Shown piece by piece: positions 51,301-61,460 of a stretch of DNA of 64,000 nt; within the stretch, counting starts at the first letter, position 1, and each line of letters begins with the position of its first letter. Below the pieces are notes generated by a model. That model ran no database searches and had not been told where the DNA came from. It saw only the letters and a program-made list of their open reading frames with translations. The position numbers and the translations under genes were made by a program. The stretch comes from Neptuniibacter marinus (GTDB lineage: Bacteria; Pseudomonadota; Gammaproteobacteria; Pseudomonadales; Balneatricaceae), in the NCBI RefSeq assembly GCF_001597725.1, contig NZ_LUTR01000003.1, positions 124,001 through 188,000 on the forward strand, read 5' to 3'.

Positions 51301-52230
51301 ATGGATAAAATTCTGGTTAATATCGATTTCAAATATGACAACGCAGGCTTATTAGACAAAGCGATATTGCTAGCAAAGCAACATTCAGCGGTTATTGAGT
51401 TGTTTAATTGTTGTTACAACCGCGGGATTACCCAAGGGTATATGTTTGATAAAGCGGCAGAGCAGAAAGCAGAGCACGCTTATATTCGTCAGACGGAAGC
51501 GAAACTAGAAGCCTTATCCGAGAGGGTAGAAGCTGCGGGCGTTAAGGTCAGTTTTGATGTGTGTTGGGAACGCCATCAGGTTGAGGGTGTTTTGCGTAAA
51601 GTCTTGCGTTTTGAGCCTGATCTTTTAATACATGGGGTTCAGCCCCATCGTGGAATAGGGCACTATTTGTTTGCGCCTATAGACTGGCTGATTGCAAGGA
51701 AAAGCCCAGTACCTGTACTGTTTGTAAAACAGAAACCTTGGAAAGATATCCTCCGTATAGCGGCCTGTGTGGACCCCTTCCATCAAGGTGATGAGCAAGG
51801 CAAGATAGATAAAGTTATTTTAAAAAAGGCTCAAATGTTTATCACTGATAATCTAAGTGAGCAACGTGTTTTACACTGTTTCAATACATTACCCCACGAA
51901 GCTATTTTTGATGAGCACATGGTGACAGATTATGCTGCTTTACAAGAACGAGTAGAAAAAGAGCATGTGAAACGTTGTAATCGATTGCTAGCTGAGTTTG
52001 GTCTTAGCGTTGATTCTGAATTGGTTGATATTATAAAAGGCGAAGCGGAGTCTGTAATTAGCCAATATGCAGAGCAAAAAGGTATCGATGTGCTGGTGAT
52101 GGGTGCGGTGGCGCGAGGTATGTTCGATCGTCTTCTGTTGGGCAGCACTATGGAAAAAGTAGTCGATGATGTTGATTGTGATGTGCTAATCGTTAAAGGG
52201 CCGGATTTTAAATGTCCAGTGGTGGAATAA
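51301..52230 (+). CDS. Tandem universal stress protein (UspE-like)
   Basis: The 309-aa cytoplasmic protein has two Usp domains (about 1-145 and 150-300). The second ends in VMGAVARGMFDRLLLGSTME, followed by KVVDDVDCDVLIVKG, the nucleotide-binding G-x2-G-x9-G(S/T) pattern; the first has FEPDLLIHGVQPHRGIGHYL without a clear Ser-rich loop. UspE proteins support stress survival and cell adhesion. The ATG at 51301 has GAGG six bases upstream; two earlier ATGs (51286, 51289) lack one. Confidence 0.88.
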   Translation: MDKILVNIDFKYDNAGLLDKAILLAKQHSAVIELFNCCYNRGITQGYMFDKAAEQKAEHAYIRQTEAKLEALSERVEAAGVKVSFDVCWERHQVEGVLRKVLRFEPDLLIHGVQPHRGIGHYLFAPIDWLIARKSPVPVLFVKQKPWKDILRIAACVDPFHQGDEQGKIDKVILKKAQMFITDNLSEQRVLHCFNTLPHEAIFDEHMVTDYAALQERVEKEHVKRCNRLLAEFGLSVDSELVDIIKGEAESVISQYAEQKGIDVLVMGAVARGMFDRLLLGSTMEKVVDDVDCDVLIVKGPDFKCPVVE

Positions 52231-52255
52231 ACAAAGCCGGTTGTAAAGGGATCTA

Positions 52256-52519
52256 ATGCGTTATCTTTTTGGTGTGGTTTTACCTGCATTATTGCAGGTG
52301 CTTGTGGTTTTTATTGTGATAGAAACAAATACAGGCAATGGTTCTTGGGCGGGGCTTGCTGCTTACCTTATTGGTATTTTCGCTATCCCATTAACGGCGA
52401 TTATTAATGCGTTATATATATGGAAAAGTCCAGATGAGCACTTTCTCAATATGATCGGGAAGTGCTTTAGTATTTCTGTGATCGCCCCGATTCTTTGTAT
52501 TTTTATGATGTTTTTATAG
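52256..52519 (+). CDS. Small three-pass membrane protein
   Basis: The 87-aa protein is made of three membrane segments (about 4-22, 32-52 and 66-86) with short polar links (ETNTGNGS and WKSPDEHFLN). It starts 25 bp after the universal stress protein with AAGGG upstream, so it is probably co-transcribed. I do not recognise a family. Confidence 0.65.
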   Translation: MRYLFGVVLPALLQVLVVFIVIETNTGNGSWAGLAAYLIGIFAIPLTAIINALYIWKSPDEHFLNMIGKCFSISVIAPILCIFMMFL

Positions 52520-52658
52520 TCATATTTTAAGTGCAAAGCGGATATATGTAACTTTATTAATTTACAAATATAGACCCATTAAGCTCGTAATAACGGGAGA
52601 ATATAGGCGATTAACAGGAAGTCTAGAGATGTTAAGCACCTTTTGATCTTTCACTTTT

Positions 52659-53384
52659 TCATACTAATGATGTGCCATCGGCGTTGATACTCAGCTCTCC
52701 ATTCTTGGAAAATTCTAAGCTGATTTCAGGGTAGGCTTGGGAGCGGTTGTCACCTAAGTAGGCAGAGAAATTTTCTAAAATAATATCCACTTCCGACTGT
52801 GTTTGAGCTTGTGCTAAGGCTTCACGCATAGGCTCAGTCGCCTGAATCGCCGCTACATGAGAGGATAAAGCGTGAGCCGTTTGTAATGTTTTAAGCATTT
52901 CGGGATGTTGCTCGAATGCCGTCGTTAATTCCGCTGTATAGGCATAATCATTAGGTAGAACCAATTTTCCTTGGTCATCAAATTGAATGGTTTGAGGCGC
53001 TTCAGGAATATTGTTTTGAGTTAAAAAGTTGGGGAAGACAGAAGAAATATGTTTTTGTAGTGCCAATACATTATTAGCACTAGGTAAGAGAAGATTAGAT
53101 GCGCCAGAGGCTAAGTCGTTAACTGAGGGGGATTGGGTGAAGTAGCTATCTAAGTCGATCTCCTTCGTACCACTTCCGGTATCCATTTGATAAACGGCTG
53201 TGCTGGTTTGCATCGCTTTGGCTTCATCAGATAAGGTCACGCTTGAACTGTTGATCGATGGGTAAACCTTTGCCCCTTGGGGGTGAGGATTTACCTCTTG
53301 GTTGTTAGTGGTTAGAGAGCTATTTATCACCTTAGAGGGCGTAGTATAAGCGGTGTTGTAGCTGTTATTTGTATAAATGGTCAT
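52659..53384 (-). CDS. Hypothetical protein with SSSVTLSDEAKAM motif
   Basis: The 241-aa protein begins with a polar, disordered stretch (TIYTNNSYNTAYTTPSKVIN), then NSSSVTLSDEAKAMQTSTAV, a motif common in uncharacterised proteins of Vibrio, Marinomonas and relatives. The C-terminal part (FDDQGKLVLPNDYAYTAELT, EQHPEMLKTLQTAHALSSHV) is mixed alpha/beta. No signal peptide or membrane segment is present. The ATG at 53384 is preferred over an upstream TTG. Function unknown. Confidence 0.7.
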   Translation of the reverse strand: MTIYTNNSYNTAYTTPSKVINSSLTTNNQEVNPHPQGAKVYPSINSSSVTLSDEAKAMQTSTAVYQMDTGSGTKEIDLDSYFTQSPSVNDLASGASNLLLPSANNVLALQKHISSVFPNFLTQNNIPEAPQTIQFDDQGKLVLPNDYAYTAELTTAFEQHPEMLKTLQTAHALSSHVAAIQATEPMREALAQAQTQSEVDIILENFSAYLGDNRSQAYPEISLEFSKNGELSINADGTSLV

Positions 53385-53499
53385 GGCAAAGCTCAAAGTA
53401 TAATCTATGTTAGCTTATCTAAAGCGATTTATGTGCCAGTTTTGTGGGTGAAGCTTATAGCCTAAAGTTATTCGGACTGAAGGGGGGAGATAAGAAGAG

Positions 53500-53814
53500 T
53501 TACTGTTTTGCCAGTTTATATGCGTACAGATCCATTTGTTTGGCAAGGTCGACATCTTTGTCGGAGATTCCAGATACTTCGTGGGTCATTAGTTGAACGT
53601 TTACCTTGTTATAAACATTAAACCATTCGGGATGATGATTGATTTTTTCGGCGTAGATGGCGCATAAGGTCATAAAACCGAATGCAGTGCTGAAATCATT
53701 AAATACAAATTGTTTGGTTACTTTTCCTTTATCTATATGCCAGCCACTACCCGTTGTATTGAGCTCATCAAGAAGGGCTTGAATCTGGTCGGCATTAAAC
53801 TTATTGCCTGTCAT
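53500..53814 (-). CDS. phhB: Pterin-4a-carbinolamine dehydratase
   Basis: This enzyme recycles the pterin cofactor of aromatic hydroxylases. The protein, about 104 aa, has the family motif [19 protein letters not shown] with the active-site His pair, and [20 protein letters not shown] at the C-terminus. ATGs at 53817 and 53814 are both possible, with AGG close by. No phenylalanine hydroxylase gene is in the window, so a DCoH-like or other role is possible. Confidence 0.9.
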   Translation of the reverse strand: MTGNKFNADQIQALLDELNTTGSGWHIDKGKVTKQFVFNDFSTAFGFMTLCAIYAEKINHHPEWFNVYNKVNVQLMTHEVSGISDKDVDLAKQMDLYAYKLAKQ

Positions 53815-53901
53815 CATAGTGCCTATACTGAGTATCAATCGAGTTGGGTCGAGCATGTTGATAAATGGGGTGTATCCCCATTTATCTATGCCAGTGCGTT
53901 T

Positions 53902-54168
53902 TTACAGATCAAGGTTTCGAGTTAAAACTTCAGCGGACTTAATAATACGTGTTGTCCGATAAAGTTCTGGGTGCTTTTCATCATCGGAGTATCCTACTGG
54001 ATCTCCAGCGCCCGTATTGACGAACCAAGAATTTTCCGGACTGCGTTCATCCAGTAATTTTTTAAATTCCGCCGGTTTAATGCCCAGCGCTTGAGCCGCT
54101 GCATTGTAGGTGCAGCGAGTTTTTACTGCATTCAGGTAGTCTCGTATGATAATAATTTTATCCAGCAT
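53902..54168 (-). CDS. Hypothetical protein, helix-turn-helix-like
   Basis: The 88-aa protein includes AVKTRCTYNAAAQALGIKPA, then EFKKLLDERSPENSWFVN (about residues 14-51), which reads like a helix-turn-helix of the resolvase/Xre kind. The rest is polar. It sits between phhB and rhlE on the same strand. Function unknown. Confidence 0.65.
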   Translation of the reverse strand: MLDKIIIIRDYLNAVKTRCTYNAAAQALGIKPAEFKKLLDERSPENSWFVNTGAGDPVGYSDDEKHPELYRTTRIIKSAEVLTRNLDL

Positions 54169-54240
54169 TAAAAGGTAATTCCTAAAAAGTTAATATTTGT
54201 ATAGCTGTATTTACCTGTTAGCTATGATCGACATCGAACG

Positions 54241-55500
54241 TTATTTTTCGCCCCAAATTTTCTTAGCGGCTTCCGCAGCACGGATTCTATCTTTTTTGCT
54301 CATGCGTTTGCCTTTTACCGGCGCTTGACCTTTTTGTTCTCGAACCTCAATGGGGACGATACTATCGCGCTCAAACCCTTCTATTTGCTCACGTTCAAGG
54401 GTTTGTTTAATGCGCTTTTCAATCAGTTTAAAGTGACTGTCACCTTCATGGTCGATGAAGGAGAGTGCTAAGCCTATTTCGCCTGCGCGACCAGTACGTC
54501 CAATGCGGTGTACATAGTCTGCTGGCGAACGGGGTAGATCATAGTTTAGCACACAAGGGAGATTAGGGATGTCGATGCCGCGTGCAGCGAGATCGGTGGC
54601 CACTAATATCTTACATTTTCCTGACTTAAAATCAGCTAAGGCGCCACTGCGCTCTGCTTGAGTTAAGTCTCCGTGTAGTGCTTGTGCATTAATATCTGCA
54701 CGGGATAGTTTTAAAATTACATTGTTGGCGGTACGTTTACTGGCAACAAAAATTAAAACGCGAGACCAGTTCTCTGTTTTTATCAGGTGCTTCAACAGCA
54801 TAGTGCGATTGGTACGATCGACCTCTATTGCGCGTTGTGCTAATTGTTCAGGAATTGTAGCTTCTTGTTTAATCGAGATTTCAATAGGGTTATTGAGTAT
54901 CTCTTGAGTCAAGGTCCGGACACTGTGTGGAAACGTAGCAGAGAAGAGTAAATTTTGTCGCTGCTCTGGGAGTTCGTCAAGAATATCATCTAATTCATCA
55001 CTAAAACCTAAATCAAGCATACGATCTGCTTCATCTAACACTAAGCTGTGTACGGCGCGTAGATCAATTGCGTTACGTTTAAATAGATCGATTAAGCGCC
55101 CAGGGGTGGCTACAACTATATCGCAACCACTACGCATGGCTTGCATCTGAGTATTGATAGATACACCGCCATAGACAGCGAGTGATTTTAATCTGCGTGG
55201 GAAGTATTTTGCATATTGTTGAACGGCTTCTTCAACCTGAACGGCTAATTCACGGGTAGGCACCAGTATTAAAACGTTAGCGTGGTTGCTACGCGGTGGA
55301 ATTGAGTCTTTCATCCTTTCCAGTATAGGCAGCACAAACCCTGCAGTTTTGCCTGAGCCTGTTTCTGCAGCGGCCAGCACATCTTTACCTTCTAACGTCG
55401 CTGGAATGGCTTTCAGTTGGACTGGCGTTGGTTCGGTGTAACCTAAATCCGTTAAAGCATTTAACAGGAAGTCGGAAAGATTAAGTGAAGAAAAAGACAT
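54241..55500 (-). CDS. rhlE: DEAD-box RNA helicase, RhlE type
   Basis: RhlE unwinds RNA in ribosome assembly and RNA turnover. The 419-aa protein begins SFSSLNLSDFLLNALTDLGY, then TEPTPVQ (Q motif), with AAETGSGKTAGFVLP (motif I), VLDEADRMLDLGF (motif II), LLFSATF (motif III), ATDLAARGIDIPNLP and YVHRIGRTGRAGEIGLALS (motifs V and VI). The tail is short and basic. The ATG at 55500 matches the family N-terminus. Confidence 0.92.
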   Translation of the reverse strand: MSFSSLNLSDFLLNALTDLGYTEPTPVQLKAIPATLEGKDVLAAAETGSGKTAGFVLPILERMKDSIPPRSNHANVLILVPTRELAVQVEEAVQQYAKYFPRRLKSLAVYGGVSINTQMQAMRSGCDIVVATPGRLIDLFKRNAIDLRAVHSLVLDEADRMLDLGFSDELDDILDELPEQRQNLLFSATFPHSVRTLTQEILNNPIEISIKQEATIPEQLAQRAIEVDRTNRTMLLKHLIKTENWSRVLIFVASKRTANNVILKLSRADINAQALHGDLTQAERSGALADFKSGKCKILVATDLAARGIDIPNLPCVLNYDLPRSPADYVHRIGRTGRAGEIGLALSFIDHEGDSHFKLIEKRIKQTLEREQIEGFERDSIVPIEVREQKGQAPVKGKRMSKKDRIRAAEAAKKIWGEK

Positions 55501-55654
55501 AAAAAGGTAACTGCTCAAGATTCAGGAGATCGAACGGTCCATTCTAGCAGAATTGAGTAGAATTATCGGCCTGTTCTTTTAAGCCTTAGCAGATTCAACG
55601 GTAATACTGAGTTCTTTGCCGATGCAGGTGGAGGGAAACCCTATTTAAGTAAGC

Positions 55655-55680
55655 CTTGCCCTTAAGCGCTTAAGGGCAAG
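55655..55680. repeat. Perfect 26-bp palindrome between xthA and rhlE
   Basis: CTTGCCCTTAAGC (55655-55667) is followed directly by its exact reverse complement (55668-55680). In DNA this can extrude a cruciform; in RNA it would make a 12- or 13-bp stem with hardly any loop. It lies 15 bp past the xthA stop on the minus strand without a T tract, so it may act as a terminator or mRNA-end stabiliser. Confidence 0.8.
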
Positions 55681-55695
55681 GTTTCTATATTTGAA

Positions 55696-56511
55696 TTATA
55701 GATCCAGTTCTGCCCAGATAGGGGCGTGATCAGAGGGTTTTTCCATGCTTCGAATCTCATAATCAACACCGGCATCTTGGCATTTCTCTAGCAGTGGTGC
55801 TGTTAGTAAAATACCATCAATACGTAGACCACGTTTAGGATCATCAGCAAATCCCTTTGAGCGGTAATCAAACCAGCTAAAAACACGGTCTTCATCAGGG
55901 TTAAGGTAACGGAAGCAATCAGTTAAGCCCCAGTCTATTAGTTTTCCATACCATTCCCGCTCTTCCGGTTGGAAGCTTGCTTTGCCTGTTTTTAACCAAC
56001 GTTTACGGTTAGGCTCACCAATACCGATGTCTTTATCTTCAGGAGAGATATTTAGGTCACCCATAACAACGATATTTTGTTCAGGTGAGCAGTGGGTCTC
56101 TAAGTGACTTTGTAGGTCGGCATAGAATTTACGTTTAGCTGGGAATTTTATTTCGTGATCTACACTTTCACCTTGAGGGAAGTAACCGTTCATGACTCGA
56201 ACCGTATTGCCGTTGTCTGTTTCGTAATCACCCATAATCATGCGCTTTTGCGCATCTTCGGTATCTGTTAGGTAACCTTTCTGTACATTGGTCAGTGGCT
56301 TTTTGGAGATAAGACAAACACCGTAATGGCCCTTTTGTCCATGGATTTCGACGTGGTAGCCCATCGCTTCAACATCGGCCATAGGGAAGGCTTCATCATG
56401 GACTTTGGTTTCCTGTAAGCCGATGATGTCTGGTTGGTATTTGTCGATAACGGCTTGTAGTTGGTGGAGGCGTGAGCGAAGGCCATTCACGTTGAAGCAA
56501 ATTAGTTTCAT
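55696..56511 (-). CDS. xthA: Exodeoxyribonuclease III
   Basis: ExoIII cuts abasic sites and trims 3' ends in base-excision repair. The 271-aa protein begins [20 protein letters not shown], has [15 protein letters not shown] (catalytic Glu), a [20 protein letters not shown] loop, [16 protein letters not shown] with the Asp/Asn pair, and RIDGILLT and [11 protein letters not shown] at the C-terminus. The ATG at 56511 matches the family; an upstream in-frame start would add 17 residues. Confidence 0.93.
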   Translation of the reverse strand: MKLICFNVNGLRSRLHQLQAVIDKYQPDIIGLQETKVHDEAFPMADVEAMGYHVEIHGQKGHYGVCLISKKPLTNVQKGYLTDTEDAQKRMIMGDYETDNGNTVRVMNGYFPQGESVDHEIKFPAKRKFYADLQSHLETHCSPEQNIVVMGDLNISPEDKDIGIGEPNRKRWLKTGKASFQPEEREWYGKLIDWGLTDCFRYLNPDEDRVFSWFDYRSKGFADDPKRGLRIDGILLTAPLLEKCQDAGVDYEIRSMEKPSDHAPIWAELDL

Positions 56512-56704
56512 CTGATCGCTGTCCTGATCGGTAAATAAATGAATATGAATTTTATTGAACAATTAAGGGGAAAGATACTCTGAAAGTGATTAGGAAAATC
56601 AATTAGGCTATTTAACTTTCTTAATTAGCCCTCATAGTAGTATCAATGTAAATTGATACTTATAAAATAGACCCATCTTTAAGACACAAGTAAAGGAGCC
56701 TGTT

Positions 56705-58057
56705 GTGGCGGAATATGATTTTGATCTATTTGTAATTGGTGCCGGTTCAGGTGGTGTGCGTGCAGCTCGTATGGCTGCTGGTATGGGTGTAAAGGTAGCT
56801 ATAGCTGAGGATCGTCATTTAGGCGGGACTTGTGTCAATGTTGGCTGTGTACCCAAAAAGTTGTTTGTGTACGCTTCGCAATATGCAGAAGGCTTTGCTG
56901 AAGCTGCGGGATTTGGTTTAACCAATAAAGGCGTGGAATTTGATTGGCCCACTTTACGTGATAATAAAACTCGAGAGATTGAGCGCCTAAATGGGATCTA
57001 CCAGAATCTTTTAGTTAATTCTGGCTGTGAGCTGATAAATGGTCGTGCGGTATTGGTTGATGATCATACTGTGGCTGTAGGTGATAAGCAGTATAGCGCT
57101 GAGCGTATTTTGGTTGCGGTTGGTGGTTGGCCAAATGTGCCTGACATTCCAGGCAAAGAACATATCATTAGCTCTAACGAAGTCTTTTATCTGGATGAGT
57201 TTCCTAAACGTGCCTTAGTCGTTGGCGGTGGTTATATTGCGGTCGAATTTGCAGGTATTTTTTCAGGCCTTGGTACTGAGACAAAATTGGTTTATCGCGG
57301 TGATCTGTTTTTACGTGGCTTTGATAATGAAGTACGTGAGTTTGCGGCGACAGAAGTGGCTAAAAAAGGCGTAGATCTAGTATTTAATAATAATGTTGAA
57401 TCTATAGAGAAGCAGGCGGATGGCTCTTTGCTTGCTCAGATGACAGACGGTTCTAGTATTGAAACTGATCTTATTATGTACGCAACAGGCCGTAACCCTA
57501 AAGTAGCTAACCTTGGTTTAGAAACGCTAGGCATTAAACAGGCTAAAAACGGTGCGATCATCGTTAATGATGAGTTCCAGACCAACGTTCCTTCTGTGTA
57601 TGCAGTAGGAGATGTGATTGATCGTGTTCAGTTAACACCGGTAGCTTTGGCTGAAGGTATGGCCCTAGTTAATAACCTATATGCGGGTGAGAATAGAAAG
57701 GTTGATTATGACCTAATTCCAACCGCTGTTTTCTGTCAGCCTAATATAGGTACCGTGGGCTTGAGCGAAGAACAGGCGCGTGAAAAATACAGCAATGTTG
57801 AGGTGTATAAATCGAGTTTTAGAGCGATGAAGCATACCTTAAGCGGCAGTGAAGAGCGTACCTTTATGAAGATGCTGGTGGATGCTGATTCACGTAAAGT
57901 TATTGGCGTGCACATGGTTGGTCCTGATGCAGGTGAGATTATTCAAGGCATAGGTATCGCCTTAAAAGCGGGTGCCACTAAAGAGGTGTTTGACTCGACT
58001 ATAGGTATTCACCCAACAGCCGCTGAAGAGTTTGTGACTATGCGAGAACCTGTTTAA
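56705..58057 (+). CDS. gor: Glutathione-disulfide reductase
   Basis: Gor keeps glutathione reduced with NADPH. The 450-aa flavoprotein has the FAD motif [15 protein letters not shown], redox-active Cys43 and Cys48 in [13 protein letters not shown], the NADP-binding [20 protein letters not shown] with the downstream [13 protein letters not shown], and the C-terminal catalytic HPTAAEE (His436, Glu441). Length fits E. coli Gor (450 aa). The start is GTG at 56705 with AGGAG upstream. Confidence 0.95.
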   Translation: MAEYDFDLFVIGAGSGGVRAARMAAGMGVKVAIAEDRHLGGTCVNVGCVPKKLFVYASQYAEGFAEAAGFGLTNKGVEFDWPTLRDNKTREIERLNGIYQNLLVNSGCELINGRAVLVDDHTVAVGDKQYSAERILVAVGGWPNVPDIPGKEHIISSNEVFYLDEFPKRALVVGGGYIAVEFAGIFSGLGTETKLVYRGDLFLRGFDNEVREFAATEVAKKGVDLVFNNNVESIEKQADGSLLAQMTDGSSIETDLIMYATGRNPKVANLGLETLGIKQAKNGAIIVNDEFQTNVPSVYAVGDVIDRVQLTPVALAEGMALVNNLYAGENRKVDYDLIPTAVFCQPNIGTVGLSEEQAREKYSNVEVYKSSFRAMKHTLSGSEERTFMKMLVDADSRKVIGVHMVGPDAGEIIQGIGIALKAGATKEVFDSTIGIHPTAAEEFVTMREPV

Positions 58058-58095
58058 CTTTCTTATAAGCTCTCCTTCCCTTTGAGCTTAGAGTT

Positions 58096-58120
58096 AGCCC
58101 GCTTTGTGCGGGCTTTTTTT
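58096..58120 (+). terminator. Rho-independent terminator of gor
   Basis: AGCCCGC (58096-58102) pairs with GCGGGCT (58108-58114) around a 5-nt loop, followed by a run of T. Confidence 0.9.
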
Positions 58121-58176
58121 GTCTGTGATTTTTATAGGGTATTTTTTATATCGAATGCTATTAACACTATTGATTA

Positions 58177-59349
58177 TTAAAGCAGAAAACCAAGGCCGAT
58201 AAAGCTTAAAACGAATAGTAGTATAGGTGGCTTAAACTGTCTTAATATAAAGAATGCGATAAGCGCGATGGCAAAGTCGATATTAGATTGTACTGCGCTT
58301 AAGAAAATAGGTTGATATAAGGCAGATAGCAGCAGCCCAACTACAGCCGCATTAACGCCCCAGATTGCCCCAGCAACCCTAGGTTGTTTAGCTAATGATT
58401 CCCACGTATTTTGTAGACTTAATACCAGCAATAAACCCGGTAGGAAGATAGATAGTGTTGCGACTAAGGCTCCTATTAAGCTTGCATTAGGAGTCAGTTC
58501 TGCACCTAAAAATGTAGCTAATGTAAACATCGGCCCCGGTACTGCTTGAGCGGCGGCATAACCGGCAATAAAACGGTCGTTATCAATATGTTCTAGTGAC
58601 TGTTGTAACAAAGGAAGTACTACATGTCCGCCACCAAAAACTAAACTACCCGTTTGGTAAAAAGGTGCAGCAAGGGTGGCCCAATCAGAAATATAAGCGA
58701 GAGGAGGTAACATTAGGAACAAGCTAATAAAGAGGATAAAGGGAGGCTTAGCGAGTATAGATTTTACTGTAGATGTAGAATTTTTCTGTATGTTTAGAGC
58801 AGTGTTTTCTATATGGGATTGGTTTCTGGATTCTACTACGCCATACACTGCCGCCCCCATCAATACAGCCATCTGTGTCCAAATATTAGGTAGTATTAAC
58901 AGGGCGGCTGCACTAAGTATAGCGATACAAAGTGAACGTTTTTCTTTACAAAAGCTACGTTGCATATTCAGTGTTGCATCGGCGACTATAACAACGGCCA
59001 ATAATTTTAAGCTGTGGATTAGGCCATTGACTCCGCTGCTGCCTTCGCCGAATTGAGTAGTGGCAATAAAATAGATAATGAGAAAAGAGGGGAGTGTGAA
59101 ACCTAGAAAAGCCGCAATGCCTCCTGCTATACCTGCGCGTTTTAATCCGATAGCAAAGCCCACTTGGCTTGACCCAGGGCCGGGTAAAAATTGGCTTAGG
59201 GCGATAAGTTGGGCATAAGCTTCCTGTTCAAGCCATTTTAGATCTTGGACAAATGTTTTTTGGAAATACCCCAAGTGAGCTGCAGGGCCTCCAAAACTAG
59301 TGCAACCTAGCAGAAGAAAACGCCAGAATACCTCCAAAATTTTAAACAT
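58177..59349 (-). CDS. chrA: Chromate transporter ChrA
   Basis: ChrA exports chromate. The 390-aa protein has about ten membrane segments in two homologous halves, each opening with the family motif: FGGPAAHLGYFQKTFVQDLK (about 19-38) and FGGGHVVLPLLQQSLEHIDN (in the second half). ALSQFLPGPGSSQVGFAIGL and AQAVPGPMFTLATFLGA are the paired PGP motifs. Many chromosomal ChrA genes have no chromate link, so the true substrate may be another anion such as sulphate. It stands alone. Confidence 0.88.
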   Translation of the reverse strand: MFKILEVFWRFLLLGCTSFGGPAAHLGYFQKTFVQDLKWLEQEAYAQLIALSQFLPGPGSSQVGFAIGLKRAGIAGGIAAFLGFTLPSFLIIYFIATTQFGEGSSGVNGLIHSLKLLAVVIVADATLNMQRSFCKEKRSLCIAILSAAALLILPNIWTQMAVLMGAAVYGVVESRNQSHIENTALNIQKNSTSTVKSILAKPPFILFISLFLMLPPLAYISDWATLAAPFYQTGSLVFGGGHVVLPLLQQSLEHIDNDRFIAGYAAAQAVPGPMFTLATFLGAELTPNASLIGALVATLSIFLPGLLLVLSLQNTWESLAKQPRVAGAIWGVNAAVVGLLLSALYQPIFLSAVQSNIDFAIALIAFFILRQFKPPILLFVLSFIGLGFLL

Positions 59350-59492
59350 TTATAGCCTATTACCTATGCTGATTAGTCACTAATTGACGCTTTCCGAATA
59401 AAGCGCATTACTGAAAATATTGCAGAATAAGGTAGAAGTATGAAAATTATATGACAAGGCTAATCCTTTGTTGTTTAGTAATACATGTTTAC

Positions 59493-60749
59493 TTATTCAA
59501 CCTGTTTGTTTTTAGCCTCAATCCATTGGGACATGTATTGAGTACTCTTCATGCTGTGGTGCATTAGCATTGAACCGGTGAAATTGTGGAGTCTGTGAGT
59601 TTGTAAATTGTCGAGCAAGGTTAAGATTTTTTGAATCAGAGCGGGGCCTGTTTTACTACCATCATATAAAGTCGTTAAAATTGGTCTCGCTGCTTGTGTA
59701 GCCAACAACCAATTATCAGGTTCACTATAAAGCGTCACACAGGCGTTGATAAATTCTTCATCATTATTGGCGATTTTGCCTGGCCAACTATAGTTTGGAG
59801 CCATACCTTCCGCACCAATATCCGTTGTTATTGAGGGTGTCTCGCATACCATTGCGTCTAAAAGTTTGCCTTTAATGCCAGCACCAAATCGTAAGGGAGC
59901 TAAGCATAAGCGTGCTTTTTGTATCACGTCGTAAGCATCATCTGCCCAGCCTTTGATTAGAAAACCGCTTTTAGGGTTGTGTAGTGCAGTTGCCTTTGGT
60001 GGCGGATAGGATCCGTAAATATGTAGTTCTATGTTCGGTAGCCCTTTCTCTTTTAATCGTTTTCTAATCTCTGGCCACAAGGTTTGTATATATAGAACAG
60101 AATCCCAGTTAGGGGCATGACGGAAGTTGCCGATCATCATCATATGTTGTCGATCCTCATAGGAGGCAAGCTGTTTGGGGAGATGATTAAGATCGAGCAT
60201 AAAAGGGAGGTGATGAATTTGTGAAGCGGGCATTTGAAAGTGCTTTTGGAGCAGCTCTATCTCATAGCTGGAGATGATTAATGAAAGGTCTGAGCGATAG
60301 ATCGCGGCAATTTCACGTTTTGCAATATCGGTGTATAGATCACTTATCTGCATCTCTCTTGCTTGTTTTACTGCTTGATGGCGGGCATTTCGTAAACACT
60401 GCAGATCTTCCGTATCTAAAATACGCAGAGCATTTGGGCAGTTTTTTTCGACTCGCCACCCAAACTGTTCTTCCATCATAAAGCGGTCAAACATAACAAT
60501 ATCTGGTTGTAGTTCATGGATGGTTTGATCGAAGCGACTATCATTTAATGTAATCGATAAGGTATCTATTCCCTCATCTTTTAAGTCGACCATATGATCT
60601 GTTACTTGTGCAGGGCTGGCAAATATCACCTGCCAGGCTTGACGTTTAAATAGACGCAACAGGGATAACATATGGCTACCGGCTGCAGATGATTTAGGTT
60701 CCGGCCAGACGTATCCAATAACTAGAACTTTGAGTGGAGATGCCTGCAT
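59493..60749 (-). CDS. Glycosyltransferase, GT4/GT-B type
   Basis: The 418-aa soluble protein has a GT-B fold: an N-terminal Rossmann part (VLVIGYVWPEPKSSAAGSHM), a middle segment MMMIGNFRHAPNWDSVLYIQ that opens the second domain, and KARLCLAPLRFGAGIKGKLL then DAMVCETPSITTDIGAEGM, the donor-binding region of family 1/4 transferases with the conserved Gly and Lys. It is monocistronic and not near a polysaccharide cluster, so acceptor and product are unknown. Confidence 0.8.
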   Translation of the reverse strand: MQASPLKVLVIGYVWPEPKSSAAGSHMLSLLRLFKRQAWQVIFASPAQVTDHMVDLKDEGIDTLSITLNDSRFDQTIHELQPDIVMFDRFMMEEQFGWRVEKNCPNALRILDTEDLQCLRNARHQAVKQAREMQISDLYTDIAKREIAAIYRSDLSLIISSYEIELLQKHFQMPASQIHHLPFMLDLNHLPKQLASYEDRQHMMMIGNFRHAPNWDSVLYIQTLWPEIRKRLKEKGLPNIELHIYGSYPPPKATALHNPKSGFLIKGWADDAYDVIQKARLCLAPLRFGAGIKGKLLDAMVCETPSITTDIGAEGMAPNYSWPGKIANNDEEFINACVTLYSEPDNWLLATQAARPILTTLYDGSKTGPALIQKILTLLDNLQTHRLHNFTGSMLMHHSMKSTQYMSQWIEAKNKQVE

Positions 60750-60858
60750 AAGAAGGACCTATAGATAAAAGTAACTGAACTATTTTACCTAGCCAATGAG
60801 AAGAATCTACAAGTTGTCATGTTTGCTTGTTTAAATAGATAAAAATAAAGGAGGAAAT

Positions 60859-61392
60859 ATGACACTGAAAGATCATTTTGAGTTAATGGCTCGTTATAAC
60901 CAGTGGATGAACGAAAGTATTTATGAAGCTGCAAGTGAATTGGAACCGTCGTTGCTATCTGCAGAGCAGGGTGCTTTTTTTCATTCTATTTTAGGCACAC
61001 TTAATCATATTTTGGTTGGCGATATTATATGGTTGAAACGGTTTGCTGAGCATCCATCCCATTTTAAGGCTTTAGAAGCGGTTAAACTAATAGAAAACCC
61101 AGATACTTTAGATGCGTTACTGTACCACGACTTTAATGAGTTAAGGGACGCACGTTATGTGTTAGATATGGCACTTATTGATCTATGTGATCAGGTAGAA
61201 GTTTATGATCTCGCTTATCCGCTAGCCTATTATAATATGCATGGGAATAAATTCGAAAAACGGTTTGGCTATCTACTACAACATTTCTTTAATCATCAAA
61301 CCCATCATCGTGGTCAAGTGACCACATTATTGAGTCAAAATGGAGTTGATTTAGCAACCACCGATCTATTAGCTATCATTCCTGAGGCTTGA
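60859..61392 (+). CDS. DinB family protein
   Basis: DinB proteins are four-helix, metal-binding, often thiol-transferase-like proteins. The 177-aa product has the three His positions expected for metal binding: GTLNHILVGDIIWLKRF (about 45-61) and FFNHQTHHRGQVTTLL near the C-terminus. GGAGG lies upstream of the ATG. It precedes the DUF1835 gene by 69 bp on the same strand. Confidence 0.85.
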   Translation: MTLKDHFELMARYNQWMNESIYEAASELEPSLLSAEQGAFFHSILGTLNHILVGDIIWLKRFAEHPSHFKALEAVKLIENPDTLDALLYHDFNELRDARYVLDMALIDLCDQVEVYDLAYPLAYYNMHGNKFEKRFGYLLQHFFNHQTHHRGQVTTLLSQNGVDLATTDLLAIIPEA

Positions 61393-61460
61393 TAGGGTAA
61401 GTGTTGTTCCCATCCAATGATATTGGTTCTGGAGCAGAACGATGGGCTAATGGAGTAAAG

